Shown: positions 1 through 7,963, counted from the stretch's first letter. The stretch is DNA of 23,847 nt from an uncultured Collinsella sp. (GCA_959019775.1 CAUEPS010000021.1:1-23847); one strand, 5' to 3'. Notes: generated from the letters alone by a model not told the origin. Made by a program: numbers and translations.

Positions 1-732
1 CTGCACCAGATGCTGCCCGACGACGTCGCCATCATTCGCATGGATGCCGATTCCACGCGTGGCAAGGATGCGCACAAAAAGCTGCTCGAGCAGTTCGATG
101 CCGCCGATTGCGCGGTGCTGCTGGGTACCCAGATGATCGCCAAGGGCCTCGACTTTCCCGAGGTCACGCTTGTGGGCGTGGTCAATGCCGACTTTGCGCT
201 GAAGCTCCCCGATTTTAGAGCAGGGGAGCGCGCCTACGATCTGCTGGAACAGGTTGCGGGTCGCGCCGGTCGCGGCGATCGCCCCGGCGAGGTCATCATC
301 CAGACCTATCTGCCCGAGGACCCGGTCATTCGCGCCGTCGCCGAGCACGACCGTTCGATCTTTACCGACTACGACCTGGACCAGCGCCGCGACGCCCTGT
401 ATCCGCCGTTCGTGCGCCTGGCCAACATCTTGGCATGGTCGACGAACGCGGATGACGCGCGGGACTACATCGGTCGCATCGCGAAGCTCCTCAAGCGTCG
501 CTGGCATGCCGCCGCGCCCGACTTTTTGCGGGCGGGGAGCGCCGTGCCCCAGGTGCTTGGTCCGGCTTCATGTGTAATCGAGAGAGCCAAGGACCGTTAC
601 CGCTTCCATCTGCTTGTAAAGTCGCCGGTAGGGTACCATGTCTCTGATGATATCGACGCCTGCCTCAAAGAGGTGGGCTCCGTGCGCGGCGTGAGCGTGA
701 GCGTTGACGTCGATGCCTATGATTTGATGTAA
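1..732 (+). CDS. priA: Primosomal protein N' (PriA helicase), C-terminal part, cut by window start
   Basis: This is the 3' end of the replication-restart helicase PriA, which binds stalled forks and loads the primosome. The reading frame is open from base 1 and ends with TAA. The visible 243 residues hold the helicase C-lobe: GTQMIAKGLDFPEVTLVGV resembles family motif V (usually KGHDF, here KGLDF), LPDFRAGERAYDLLEQ follows, and VAGRAGRG is motif VI with its arginine finger. The remainder matches the PriA C-terminal domain, including the YPPF segment and the VLGPA segment that precede the final fold. The zinc-binding cysteines and the Walker A lobe would lie upstream of the window. The gene sits 18 bp ahead of def on the same strand, so the two are probably co-transcribed. 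Identification is by family motifs and the classic priA-def-fmt-rsmB order. Confidence 0.95.
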   Translation: MHQMLPDDVAIIRMDADSTRGKDAHKKLLEQFDAADCAVLLGTQMIAKGLDFPEVTLVGVVNADFALKLPDFRAGERAYDLLEQVAGRAGRGDRPGEVIIQTYLPEDPVIRAVAEHDRSIFTDYDLDQRRDALYPPFVRLANILAWSTNADDARDYIGRIAKLLKRRWHAAAPDFLRAGSAVPQVLGPASCVIERAKDRYRFHLLVKSPVGYHVSDDIDACLKEVGSVRGVSVSVDVDAYDLM

Positions 733-750
733 CAACCCGAAAGGATGGCC

Positions 751-1287
751 ATGGAAGCCAACGGAATCGTACTGTCGCCCGACCCTCGTCTGCGCCAGGA
801 GTGCGCCGTCATCGAGGAGATCACCCCGGCGATCGAGGCGCTTGCCGAGAAAATGAAGAAGATGATGTTCGACAACGGCGGTTGCGGTCTTGCTGCCCCA
901 CAGATCGGCGAGCTCATTCAGCTTGTCACCATCGACTGCGACTACAGCGACAAGAACGACTACGATCCGTATGTGCTCATCAACCCTGTCATTGTTGAGC
1001 AGAGCGACCATCTGGTGCCGTTTAGCGAGGGCTGCCTGTCCATTCCCGGCATTAGCTGCGAGATCGAGCGTCCCGATCACGTTGTCGTCGAGGCGTACGA
1101 TCTGGATGCCAACCTTATTCGCTATGAGGCCACGGGCGACCTGTTCTGCGTGTGCCTGCAGCACGAGATCGATCATCTGCATGGCAACACCATGTTCGAG
1201 CGGCTGAAGCCGATGCAGAGAATCAAGGCAGTCAAGGAGTACCAGGACGCCCTGGCCCGCGGCGCTCGACCGGGCGAGACGGAGTAG
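751..1287 (+). CDS. def: Peptide deformylase
   Basis: This metalloenzyme removes the formyl group from the N-terminal methionine of new proteins in the cytoplasm. All three family motifs are visible: GCGLAAPQIG, EGCLS (metal-ligand Cys95) and HEIDH (His138 and His142 bind metal, Glu139 is catalytic). The length, 178 residues, is normal. Two in-frame ATGs lie close together at 745 and 751. I chose 751 because the ribosome site AAAGG at 740-744 would touch the first ATG but leaves six bases before the second. The gene follows priA closely and is functionally paired with fmt, which lies 319 bp downstream across an inverted repeat and a probable terminator. Confidence 0.96.
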   Translation: MEANGIVLSPDPRLRQECAVIEEITPAIEALAEKMKKMMFDNGGCGLAAPQIGELIQLVTIDCDYSDKNDYDPYVLINPVIVEQSDHLVPFSEGCLSIPGISCEIERPDHVVVEAYDLDANLIRYEATGDLFCVCLQHEIDHLHGNTMFERLKPMQRIKAVKEYQDALARGARPGETE

Positions 1288-1296
1288 GTTTGTCCG

Positions 1297-1390
1297 TCCC
1301 TGGGGCGCCCGCCTATATCATCCCGTGCTCAAACATTCTCGCTGCGCTGCGAAACTGCGCGCGGGACGATATAGGCGGGCGCCCCAGGGA
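1297..1390. repeat. Long intergenic inverted repeat between def and fmt
   Basis: Two 29-bp arms, 1297-1325 and 1362-1390, are reverse complements with one mismatch (A at 1320 against G at 1368 read in complement). Each arm contains the core GGGGCGCCCGCCTATAT. The 36-bp centre is GC-rich. Transcribed from either strand it would form a very stable stem-loop. There is no T-run after the right arm, so it does not look like a simple terminator. It starts ten bases after the def stop codon. It may be a dispersed palindromic repeat, but only one copy is in the window. Confidence 0.85.
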
Positions 1391-1466
1391 CTGCGTTTAC
1401 GTGCTCGTCTCTCCCGGGTGCCGTCGGGCCAGGGAAGGCGTCTTCGCTGATAATTGCTTTGTTGGG

Positions 1467-1500
1467 AGGGCTGCTTTTGATGCAGTCCTTTCTTTGTTTT
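1467..1500 (+). terminator. Probable rho-independent terminator after def
   Basis: AGGGCTGC at 1467-1474 pairs with GCAGTCCT at 1482-1489 (one G-T wobble) around a seven-base loop. It is followed by a T-rich run (TTTCTTTGTTTT) to 1500. It would stop transcripts from priA-def before fmt, leaving fmt-rsmB to a promoter in 1500-1590 that I cannot place convincingly. Confidence 0.55.
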
Positions 1501-1606
1501 TGGGTATATTTGAACGTGTTGAATTGATCTGGCGTCTTGGTTGGGACTTTGCCTGGCGCTGTTATTTGTAGCCGTCTCGGCTCTTGTTGAGGGGAGACAT
1601 TGTTTT

Positions 1607-2527
1607 ATGCGTATTGTGTTTATGGGTACGCCGGATTTTGCGGTGCCTTCGTTGACTTCGCTTGTTGAGGCTGGCAATGAGATTGCGCTTGTTATTACTC
1701 GTCCCGATGCTGTTCGCGGGCGTGGTAAAAAACTGGAGCCTTCTCCTGTTAAGGCCAAGGCGCTCGAGTTTGGCCTGCCCGTTGTTGAGGCTAATCGTAT
1801 GACGCCGGACGTTATCGATCAGCTCGAGGCTGCGGATGCCGATATTTTCTGTGTGGCTGCCTATGGTTGCATTTTGCCTGATGAGGTGCTGCGTATGGCG
1901 CCGCTTGGTATTGTGAATGTTCATGCTTCGCTGCTGCCTCGTTGGCGTGGCGCTGCTCCCATTCAGCGTGCCATTCTTGCTGGTGATGAGGTTGCCGGCG
2001 TTTCCATTATGCGCATTGGGCATGGCGTGGATACGGGCGCTTATTGTGCGCAGGCCTTGACCTCGGTTGCCGGTAAGCATGCCGAAGCGCTCACGATGGA
2101 GCTTGGTGAGCTTGGCGGCAAACTGCTTGCCGATACGCTTCCCTCGCTTGCCAATGGCACGGCTGTTTGGACTGAGCAGGATGAGTCGCTCGTCACTCAT
2201 GCTGCCAAGATTTCCAAGCAGGAGATGCGTCTGGATCCGCAGATGGCGGCGCTCGATTGCGTGCGTCATGTGCTTGCTTCGTCCGATACCGCGCCTGCCC
2301 GTTGCGTGATTGCCGGCAAGACGGTTCGCGTGCTCGATGCCGCGCCGGCTGATGTGTCGCTTGGCGAGGGTACTGTTGCCGTCAAGAGCAAGCGTGTTTA
2401 CCTGGGCCTTTCCGATGGCGCGGTTGAACTGCTTGAGGTTAAGCCCGATGGCAAGCGTGCCATGGCTGCTTCTGCCTGGGCTGCCGGCCTGCAGGGTGCC
2501 GAACTTAGGTGGGGTGTACTGTCATGA
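1607..2527 (+). CDS. fmt: Methionyl-tRNA formyltransferase
   Basis: Fmt formylates Met-tRNA(fMet) using 10-formyl-tetrahydrofolate, so it supplies the initiator tRNA whose formyl group Def later removes. The protein begins MRIVFMGTPDFAVPSL, the standard family start, and has the folate-binding signature VNVHASLLPRWRGAAPIQ (catalytic Asn and His) and GVDTG with the catalytic Asp. At 306 residues it is close to the usual 310-315. I placed the start at 1607, not at the longer upstream option, because family homology begins there and a ribosome site GAGGGGAG lies at 1589-1596. The stop overlaps the rsmB start (ATGA), indicating translational coupling. Its codons are visibly richer in GTT/GCT/CTT than those of priA or def. 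Confidence 0.96.
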   Translation: MRIVFMGTPDFAVPSLTSLVEAGNEIALVITRPDAVRGRGKKLEPSPVKAKALEFGLPVVEANRMTPDVIDQLEAADADIFCVAAYGCILPDEVLRMAPLGIVNVHASLLPRWRGAAPIQRAILAGDEVAGVSIMRIGHGVDTGAYCAQALTSVAGKHAEALTMELGELGGKLLADTLPSLANGTAVWTEQDESLVTHAAKISKQEMRLDPQMAALDCVRHVLASSDTAPARCVIAGKTVRVLDAAPADVSLGEGTVAVKSKRVYLGLSDGAVELLEVKPDGKRAMAASAWAAGLQGAELRWGVLS

Positions 2528-3924
2528 GCAAGTTGTCTCCCGCGCGCAAGCTTGCGCTCGATGTGTTGATGGAGGCCGATCGCCGCGGTATGTACGCACG
2601 TGACGTGTTGTCTTCCCGCGCTTCCGCCAAGGCCATTGACCAGCGCGATTCCGCTTTTGCCGCGCGTTTGGCGCTCGGTGTTGCCGCCACTCAGGGCATT
2701 TTGGATGAGTTGCTCGATCAGTTTTTGGATAAGCCTAAAAAGGTCGCGCCGCGCGTTCGCATGGCGCTTCGCATCTCGGCCTTCGAGATGCTCTACCTGC
2801 ATACGCCGGGCCGCGTTGCCGTGAGCCAGGGCGTTGAGCTGGTGCGCAGCGGTGCGAAGTCTGCCGCGGGCCTGGCTAACGCGGTGTTGCACAAGGTTGC
2901 GGACAACGTTGAGGACTTTGCCACGGCATCCGACGTGGATGAGTCCGAGCGCCGCCTGGTTCGCCTTTCGCGTTTGATGGGTCTTCCTCGCTGGCTGTGC
3001 GCTCGTATTATGGCCTCGTTCGATACGCCCGAGGGCGCGCTCAACTTTGCCGGCAATCTGGCGCCTGCGCCGCTGGCACTGCACGAGAATGCGTTTGCGA
3101 CCAAGGTCGACCCGTATATCTCGCAGCTCGTTGCGCCTGTCTTCCCGGGCTGCCATGCTCCGGTCGACGCGCAGGTCACGGTTGCATCGGGCGTGTTTGA
3201 GCGTGCGGCTGCGGTCGCCTCGGATCTCAACGCTCAGCTTATCGCTACTGCCGCGACACGTCCCGGTCGTTGCCTGGAGATTGGCGCCGGTCGCGGCACC
3301 AAGACCTATGTGATGATGTGCCAGGCCAAGCGTGCCGGGTACGAGCATCAGCATACCGCGCTCGACCTGCATGATCGTAAATGTGATCAGAATCTCGCGC
3401 GCCTGCATAAGGCGGGTATAACGGGTGTTCGTACGGTGTCGGGCGATGCCTGCGAGCTCAATGAGGTGCTCACGTCCTTTGACGCGATGCTTGGCGAGCC
3501 CGCCCTGTTCGACACGGTGTTTATCGATGCCCCGTGCTCGGGCACTGGCACTATGCGCCGTCATCCCGAGATTCCGTGGCGTCTGACCGAGAAGGACGTT
3601 ACGACTGAGCTGCCCAAGCTGCAGCTGACGATGCTCAAGGAAGCAGCCGCGCGCGTGGCTGCCGGCGGTGAGCTTATCTATGCCACCTGCTCGGTTTTTG
3701 ATGAAGAGAACACGCAGGTCGTGGATGCTTTCCTGGCCTCTCCCGAGGGCGCCGGCTTTACCGTGGCACCGCTCTCCGAATCTCAGATTCTGCAGCTTCC
3801 CGATTTCGCGCAGGCCAAGAAGCTTGTCGCCGTGCGCCAGAACGATCGAGGCTTCTTCCAGAGCGTCCCCATAAACGCCGACTCCTACGACGGCCACTTC
3901 TGCGCCCGCCTGGTCCGCAACTAA
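2524..3924 (+). CDS. rsmB: 16S rRNA (cytosine-967-C5)-methyltransferase
   Basis: RsmB uses S-adenosylmethionine to methylate C967 of 16S rRNA. The N-terminal third resembles the NusB-like RNA-binding domain (start through about residue 140, with the LYLHTPGRVAVSQGVELVR segment). The catalytic domain follows, with the SAM-binding loop LEIGAGRGTKT, motif IV DAPCSGTGTMRRHPEI (Cys338, the release cysteine) and motif VI ATCSV (Cys389, the nucleophile). The length is 466 residues, slightly longer than the E. coli enzyme. The ATG at 2524 overlaps the fmt stop. A GTG at 2509 is possible but lies inside fmt with no better ribosome site. It is the last gene of this + strand group. Confidence 0.94.
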   Translation: MSKLSPARKLALDVLMEADRRGMYARDVLSSRASAKAIDQRDSAFAARLALGVAATQGILDELLDQFLDKPKKVAPRVRMALRISAFEMLYLHTPGRVAVSQGVELVRSGAKSAAGLANAVLHKVADNVEDFATASDVDESERRLVRLSRLMGLPRWLCARIMASFDTPEGALNFAGNLAPAPLALHENAFATKVDPYISQLVAPVFPGCHAPVDAQVTVASGVFERAAAVASDLNAQLIATAATRPGRCLEIGAGRGTKTYVMMCQAKRAGYEHQHTALDLHDRKCDQNLARLHKAGITGVRTVSGDACELNEVLTSFDAMLGEPALFDTVFIDAPCSGTGTMRRHPEIPWRLTEKDVTTELPKLQLTMLKEAAARVAAGGELIYATCSVFDEENTQVVDAFLASPEGAGFTVAPLSESQILQLPDFAQAKKLVAVRQNDRGFFQSVPINADSYDGHFCARLVRN

Positions 3925-3950
3925 TACGGTACCCGAGGGTTGATTCGCTT

Positions 3951-4110
3951 GCCATGAAATGGGCCTATCTACTACGTTTGGCCGGTTACCCTCAACCATG
4001 CCGTTTTTCACGAAATCAAAACCGCAGGTAGAAGGCTTATCGATTTTGCAAAAACGCAGGTGTGCTCGGACTATAGGGGCCAAACGTAGTAGATAGGCCG
4101 TTTTCGTGGC
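3951..4110. repeat. Composite intergenic inverted repeat after rsmB (MITE-like or structured RNA)
   Basis: A perfect 22-bp inverted repeat (3962-3983 and 4078-4099, core CCTATCTACTACGTTTGG) extends outward with four mismatches to 33-bp arms (3951-3983 and 4078-4110). The 94-bp centre holds two similar pieces, ATCAAAACCGCAGGT (4014-4028) and TTGCAAAAACGCAGGT (4046-4061), in direct orientation. No reading frame of note lies in it. The unit fills most of the gap between the converging rsmB and fmdB genes. It may be a dispersed mobile repeat or a convergent-end structure. I know of no function. Confidence 0.85.
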
Positions 4111-4150
4111 GCAACCCCAGACCAGTTGCTTGGGCGTGGGACATTCCTGG

Positions 4151-4189
4151 AAAAAATTCGGCCCCGCGATCAGCGTTGATCGCGGGGCC
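4151..4189 (-). terminator. Rho-independent terminator of the glycogen cluster (after fmdB gene)
   Basis: A perfect 13-bp stem (4160-4172 with 4177-4189, core CCCCGCGATCA) has a four-base loop. Read on the - strand it is followed by CGAATTTTTTCC, giving a six-T run (4151-4156). It starts ten bases beyond the stop codon of the zinc-ribbon gene. Confidence 0.9.
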
Positions 4190-4198
4190 ACGTTGTTC

Positions 4199-4435
4199 TT
4201 AGTGGTTGTGCGGGCAGTTGGCGCAGCAGCCGCTGGTGGCGGTGGTGCTGGAACCACCGCTGCGCTGGTCGGTGTTGTAGAATCCGCTGCCCTCAAACTT
4301 GATGCCGCTGGCCGAGAACGTCTTGGCCGCCGGGGCACCGCAGTTCGGGCACACGACCTCGGGGGTCTCGGACATGGGATGCTCAACCTCAAACACGTTG
4401 CCGCAGCTCGAGCACTTGTAATCGTAGCGCGCCAT
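4199..4435 (-). CDS. FmdB-family small zinc-ribbon protein
   Basis: A 78-residue protein beginning MARYDYKCSSCGNVFEVEH, the typical start of the FmdB regulatory zinc-ribbon family. Two CxxC knuckles (Cys8/Cys11 and Cys29/Cys32) should bind one zinc. The middle, SASGIKFEGSGFYNTDQR, is the conserved stretch of this family. The tail is Ser/Thr-rich and ends in GCCANCPHNH, an additional Cys/His group (Cys70, Cys71, Cys74, His76, His78) that could bind a second metal. The molecular role of the family is not settled. The start ATG has AAGGAAG four bases upstream. It lies 89 bp after the amylase/MalQ gene and before a strong terminator, so it could be the last cistron of the glycogen cluster or have its own transcript. 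Confidence 0.85.
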   Translation of the reverse strand: MARYDYKCSSCGNVFEVEHPMSETPEVVCPNCGAPAAKTFSASGIKFEGSGFYNTDQRSGGSSTTATSGCCANCPHNH

Positions 4436-4457
4436 AATACTTCCTTTTCAGCACAAA

Positions 4458-4479
4458 GCGGGCAGATCGCTCTGCCCGC
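4458..4479 (-). other. Hairpin between amylase/MalQ gene and fmdB gene
   Basis: A perfect 9-bp stem (4458-4466 with 4471-4479, GCGGGCAGA arm) has a TCGC loop. On the - strand it is followed only by TTTGTGC, so it is at best a weak terminator or attenuator. It may instead mark an mRNA processing point ahead of fmdB. Confidence 0.5.
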
Positions 4480-4524
4480 ATAAATTCAAACAGCTGTAAC
4501 TGTACCCTATATCGGGGGTTTTTA

Positions 4525-7500
4525 TCACGCTTCGCCCCAGAATCTATGGGTGTTGCGCAGGAGCTGTGCAGTTTTGCCTTCGGCGGCCGAAACGTCGGCC
4601 TCATCGGCCTGCCAGGTCCAGTTGCCCGTGGCGACACCCGGTACGTTCATACGCGCATCGTCGCCAAGCCCCAGGATATCCTGCAGCGGCATCATCACCA
4701 GGGGAGCGTCGCTTGCCAGCGCGTCGCCCATCAGCTTGGCCGCTACCTCAACACCGCTCGGCTCGTCGCCGCCCGCAAAGGAGCGCGTGCACCAACCGGC
4801 GAGCGTCGACGTGTCGTGCGTCGAGGTGTACAGAATCTTGCCCGGCGTGGGATACACGCCGTTTCGGACGTCGTAATCGCTAAACTCCAGCACGTCCATA
4901 CCGGGGAAGCCGCAGGTCGAAGCCATGGCGCGAATGCCGGGCGTCAGGTAGCCCAGGTCCTCGGCGATAAAGTTGAGCGGCCCCAGCTCGTCATAGGCAG
5001 TCTGGAACAGATCCTTGCCCGGACCTGCCAGCCAGCGGCCGTCGGCGCAGGCCTTGCCTGCGGGAATGCTAAAGTAGCTGTGGAATCCCAGGAAGTGGTC
5101 CAGGCGCACGCGATCGTAGAGCGAGAACGCGCGACGCAGACGGTCCATCCACCAGCGGTAGCCGTCCTCCTTCATGTGTTCCCAACGGAAGGTGGGGTTG
5201 CCCCACACCTGGCCCTCGGGCGCAAAATTGTCGGGCGGCGCGCCAGAAATCTCAATCGCCTTGCCGGTATCGGACAGCCAGAAGTTCTCGGGCTCGCTCC
5301 ACGCATCTGCCGAATCGTCCGAAACGTACATCGGGATATCGCCGATGACCTCGATGCCCTTCTTGTGCGCATAGTTCATGAGCTCGCACCAGGCCAGGTC
5401 AAAGCGATACTGCATGTACGCCTGCAGTTCAGCCTCGTCGTGGAAACGCTTGTCATCGATCAGGTGCTCGTTGTAGCGCGCGACATCTGCCGGCCAATCG
5501 TGACGCGATTCGCCCTCAAAGTACTTCTTAACGGCCATGTAGACGCAGTACTTCTCGAGCCAGTCGGCGTTGCGATGCTTAAACGCCGTGTAGAGCGGGT
5601 CTGCATCCTCGCCGCCACGGGCCTTCCAAGTCTCAAAGTCGGCCGCCAGTTCCTCTTGGCTTTCGGGCAGCAGGTCGATATTGCCCGCAAAGGCCGAAGG
5701 CCCAGCGTAAGGGGAGCGGAAGAAGTCTGTCGGGTTGACAGGCAGAACTTGCCAGTAGCGCATGCCCATAGCGGCCAGATGGTCGATAAAGCGACGCGTG
5801 GGCGCACCAATCGTGCCGGGCTTGCCGTCGTCGGTTGGCACCGAGGTGATATGGCACACGACGCCCGCGCCGTGATCGAGCGGCTCCTGCAGGCGCTGCT
5901 TGGCATGGTGATAGATGATCGACGAGCCCAGCGGATACAGATCGAGCGTGACCGTACCGTTGTGGATCTCGCACTCGTGACCGCTGATCACGTCACTCGC
6001 GCATTCGCCGAGCGCCGGAATCGTCACGCGGTGCGAATTGCGCAGGCTGCGGTTGATGATAACCGTCGCGGACTCTCCATCCTTGCCCGTGCGGTTGTAT
6101 GCCAGCACCTCGTCGTTGAGCGCGAAGGCCTTGATTTCGCCGTCGATCATAAATGGCAGTGCGCGGCGTACGGCGGAGGCGTTCTTGACAATAGCCAGCG
6201 TGTCGAAGTCGTGCAGCTGGTCCTTGGTCGGCAGGGTGCGGCGGTTGCCCGGATCGGTCAGGCCCTCCAGGCCGTACTCGTCGCCGTAGTAGATCGAAGG
6301 TACGCCGGGGAAGGTCATCTGCATGAGCGTGGCGAGCCAAAAACGGCTCTTGGCCAGTCCCATCGAGTTCTCGTCCAGGCGCCATTTGCTGCGCTCGCAC
6401 TCGGGCAGCTGCGACTCGTCGGGGCCGCCGCCGAGAACCGAGATGATGCGCGGACGGTCGTGGCTCGAAAGCAGGTTGAGCGCGCAGAACAATGCCTCGC
6501 TCGGGTAGTTTTCGCGCAGGGTCTCGATATCCTCGGCTGCCTGGTAGGCGTTCTTGTAGCCCATCAAAAAGCCGATGACCATGTCGCGGAAGGGGTAATC
6601 CATAGCAGAGTCCAGCTCGGAACCCTGCAGGTAGCGGCGCAGATGGCCGTAGCTAATCTTGTTGGAGGCGTCTTCCCAGACTTCGCCGAGCAACAGTGCG
6701 TCGGGCTTCTCGGCTAGTACGGCCTTCTTGATCTCGGCCAGGAAGTCGTCAGAAAGCTCGTCGGCGACGTCCAGGCGCCAGCCATGAGCGCCGGCGCGCA
6801 GCCATTTGCGGATCACGCCGTCCTTGCCCAGGAGCCTCTCGCGCACCAGCTCGGACTTCTCGTTGATGGCTGGCATGTTGCCCACGCCCCACCAGCAGTC
6901 GTACGAGCCGTCCTCGTGGAAGGTAAACGCATCGCGCCACGGCGAATCCTCGCTCTGCCAGGCACCCAAACCGGGGTAGTTGCCGTAGCGGTTGAAATAG
7001 ATCGAGTCGTCGCCCGTGTGGTTGAAGACGCCGTCCAGGATGATGGAGATGCCCAGCTTCTCGGCTGCCTGGCACAGCTCGGTAAAGTCCTGCTCGGTGC
7101 CCAGGATCGGGTCGATCTTGGTGTAGTCAGCCGTGTCGTAGCGGTGGTTGCTCGCGGCTTCAAAGATGGGGTTGAGGTAGATGGCCGTAAAGCCCAGCTC
7201 GGCGATGCGGGGCAGGTCTTCCTGGATGCCCTTGAGCGAGCCGCCGTAAAAGTCCCATGTCTTGATGGAGCCGTCCTCGGCACGCTCGTACACGGGCGGC
7301 TCGTTCCAGTCCTCGACCATTCGGCGCTGAATGCCCTTGTGCGGTTTTTCGAGTTGGGCCATTGTGCGCTCGCGCCAATGCTCGTCACGGGCGTAGCGGT
7401 CGGGGAAGATTTGGTAGACCATACCGCGCTCGTACCAGGTGGGGCGGTTCTCGCGGTGCTTATAGACGGTAATCTGGAAGGACGGCACCTCGGCGTAGTC

Positions 7501-7821
7501 GTAGGTTACGCCCTCGCCGCCGGTGCGGCCCTGCGGCGCGCCCAGGCGAACCACGGGCTGGCCCTCGATATTGCAGATAAAGCTGTACCACACAAGACAC
7601 GGTTCAGTGCATTTGAGCTCGCCGGTAAAAATGCCATCGCCTTCGTGCTCCATCGGAATCAGGGTCTCGCCGACTTTATCGACCCAGGTACGCAGGGTGA
7701 GTGTTGCCTGGTTGGGATCGGCATCCTCCAAAATAACCGAGAGTGCAACGGTAGCTCCTGTGGTCACAGCGCCAAACGGAGTGCGAAACTGCGGTAGGCG
7801 GCTGTTGTGTATCAATCTCAT
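4525..7821 (-). CDS. malQ: Fused GH13 alpha-amylase-type glycosidase and GH77 4-alpha-glucanotransferase (MalQ)
   Basis: A 1098-residue two-enzyme protein. Residues about 1-125 form an Ig-like N-terminal domain. A neopullulanase/maltogenic-amylase-like GH13 barrel follows, with YQIFPDRY, GVFNHTG (region I), GWRLDVADE (nucleophile Asp351), LLGEVWEDA (acid/base Glu380) and SSHDRP (Asp455). From about residue 640 a complete GH77 domain runs to the end, with VLPVNPTDFFRSPYAGPSAF, VRLDHFLGF (Asp908), IAEDLG (Glu954), THDTST (Asp1003) and PLQDILGLGDDARMNVPG. Both active sites look intact, so it should hydrolyse and disproportionate alpha-1,4-glucans released from glycogen or maltodextrin. No signal peptide is visible, so it is cytoplasmic. 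I chose the ATG at 7821 because a TTG at 7860 lacks a ribosome site, although the site here is also weak. It has its own promoter-like region and terminator-like hairpin upstream. Confidence 0.9.
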   Translation of the reverse strand: MRLIHNSRLPQFRTPFGAVTTGATVALSVILEDADPNQATLTLRTWVDKVGETLIPMEHEGDGIFTGELKCTEPCLVWYSFICNIEGQPVVRLGAPQGRTGGEGVTYDYAEVPSFQITVYKHRENRPTWYERGMVYQIFPDRYARDEHWRERTMAQLEKPHKGIQRRMVEDWNEPPVYERAEDGSIKTWDFYGGSLKGIQEDLPRIAELGFTAIYLNPIFEAASNHRYDTADYTKIDPILGTEQDFTELCQAAEKLGISIILDGVFNHTGDDSIYFNRYGNYPGLGAWQSEDSPWRDAFTFHEDGSYDCWWGVGNMPAINEKSELVRERLLGKDGVIRKWLRAGAHGWRLDVADELSDDFLAEIKKAVLAEKPDALLLGEVWEDASNKISYGHLRRYLQGSELDSAMDYPFRDMVIGFLMGYKNAYQAAEDIETLRENYPSEALFCALNLLSSHDRPRIISVLGGGPDESQLPECERSKWRLDENSMGLAKSRFWLATLMQMTFPGVPSIYYGDEYGLEGLTDPGNRRTLPTKDQLHDFDTLAIVKNASAVRRALPFMIDGEIKAFALNDEVLAYNRTGKDGESATVIINRSLRNSHRVTIPALGECASDVISGHECEIHNGTVTLDLYPLGSSIIYHHAKQRLQEPLDHGAGVVCHITSVPTDDGKPGTIGAPTRRFIDHLAAMGMRYWQVLPVNPTDFFRSPYAGPSAFAGNIDLLPESQEELAADFETWKARGGEDADPLYTAFKHRNADWLEKYCVYMAVKKYFEGESRHDWPADVARYNEHLIDDKRFHDEAELQAYMQYRFDLAWCELMNYAHKKGIEVIGDIPMYVSDDSADAWSEPENFWLSDTGKAIEISGAPPDNFAPEGQVWGNPTFRWEHMKEDGYRWWMDRLRRAFSLYDRVRLDHFLGFHSYFSIPAGKACADGRWLAGPGKDLFQTAYDELGPLNFIAEDLGYLTPGIRAMASTCGFPGMDVLEFSDYDVRNGVYPTPGKILYTSTHDTSTLAGWCTRSFAGGDEPSGVEVAAKLMGDALASDAPLVMMPLQDILGLGDDARMNVPGVATGNWTWQADEADVSAAEGKTAQLLRNTHRFWGEA

Positions 7822-7882
7822 AGTACGGTCCAGTTCAATAGAATCACGGCCTGCGGGCAATGGGTTTTACGCACAAAATAAA

Positions 7883-7912
7883 AGTATATCTGTTGTACAC
7901 AGGGTGTATAAA
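7883..7912 (-). promoter_or_regulatory. Probable promoter of amylase/MalQ gene
   Basis: On the - strand TTTATA (7912-7907) and TATACT (7888-7883) are 18 bp apart. These give a reasonable sigma-70-type promoter, with a start near 7876 and a leader of about 55 nt. The surrounding DNA is distinctly AT-rich compared with the genes. Confidence 0.5.
7893..7911. promoter_or_regulatory. Operator-like palindrome in the amylase/MalQ promoter
   Basis: TTGTACAC and GTGTATAA flank AGG and are inverted repeats with one mismatch. The dyad covers the -35 element and spacer of the predicted promoter, a typical position for a repressor site. The regulator is unknown. Confidence 0.4.
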
Positions 7913-7920
7913 CAACATCC

Positions 7921-7963
7921 GTTTACCATCGGCGAACGGTTGTCCTAGAAAATCGTTTTACCA
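7921..7963 (-). promoter_or_regulatory. TGGTAAAAC-type boxes upstream of amylase/MalQ gene
   Basis: Read on the - strand, TGGTAAAAC lies at 7963-7955 and the variant TGGTAAAC at 7928-7921. A partial box, GTAAAAC, lies at 7870-7864. The same 9-mer occurs three times upstream of glgB, and I saw no other copies in the window. I infer binding sites for a shared regulator of the glycogen genes. Confidence 0.45.

Noticed and set aside
2398..4392. - strand reading frame of 664 codons opposite fmt/rsmB
   Set aside because: It is antisense to rsmB with all its motifs and runs through the intergenic repeat and the fmdB gene. No domain is recognised.
4546..6717. + strand reading frame of 723 codons opposite the amylase/MalQ gene
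   Set aside because: Shadow frame of a GC-rich gene with catalytic motifs on the other strand. No ribosome site or homology.
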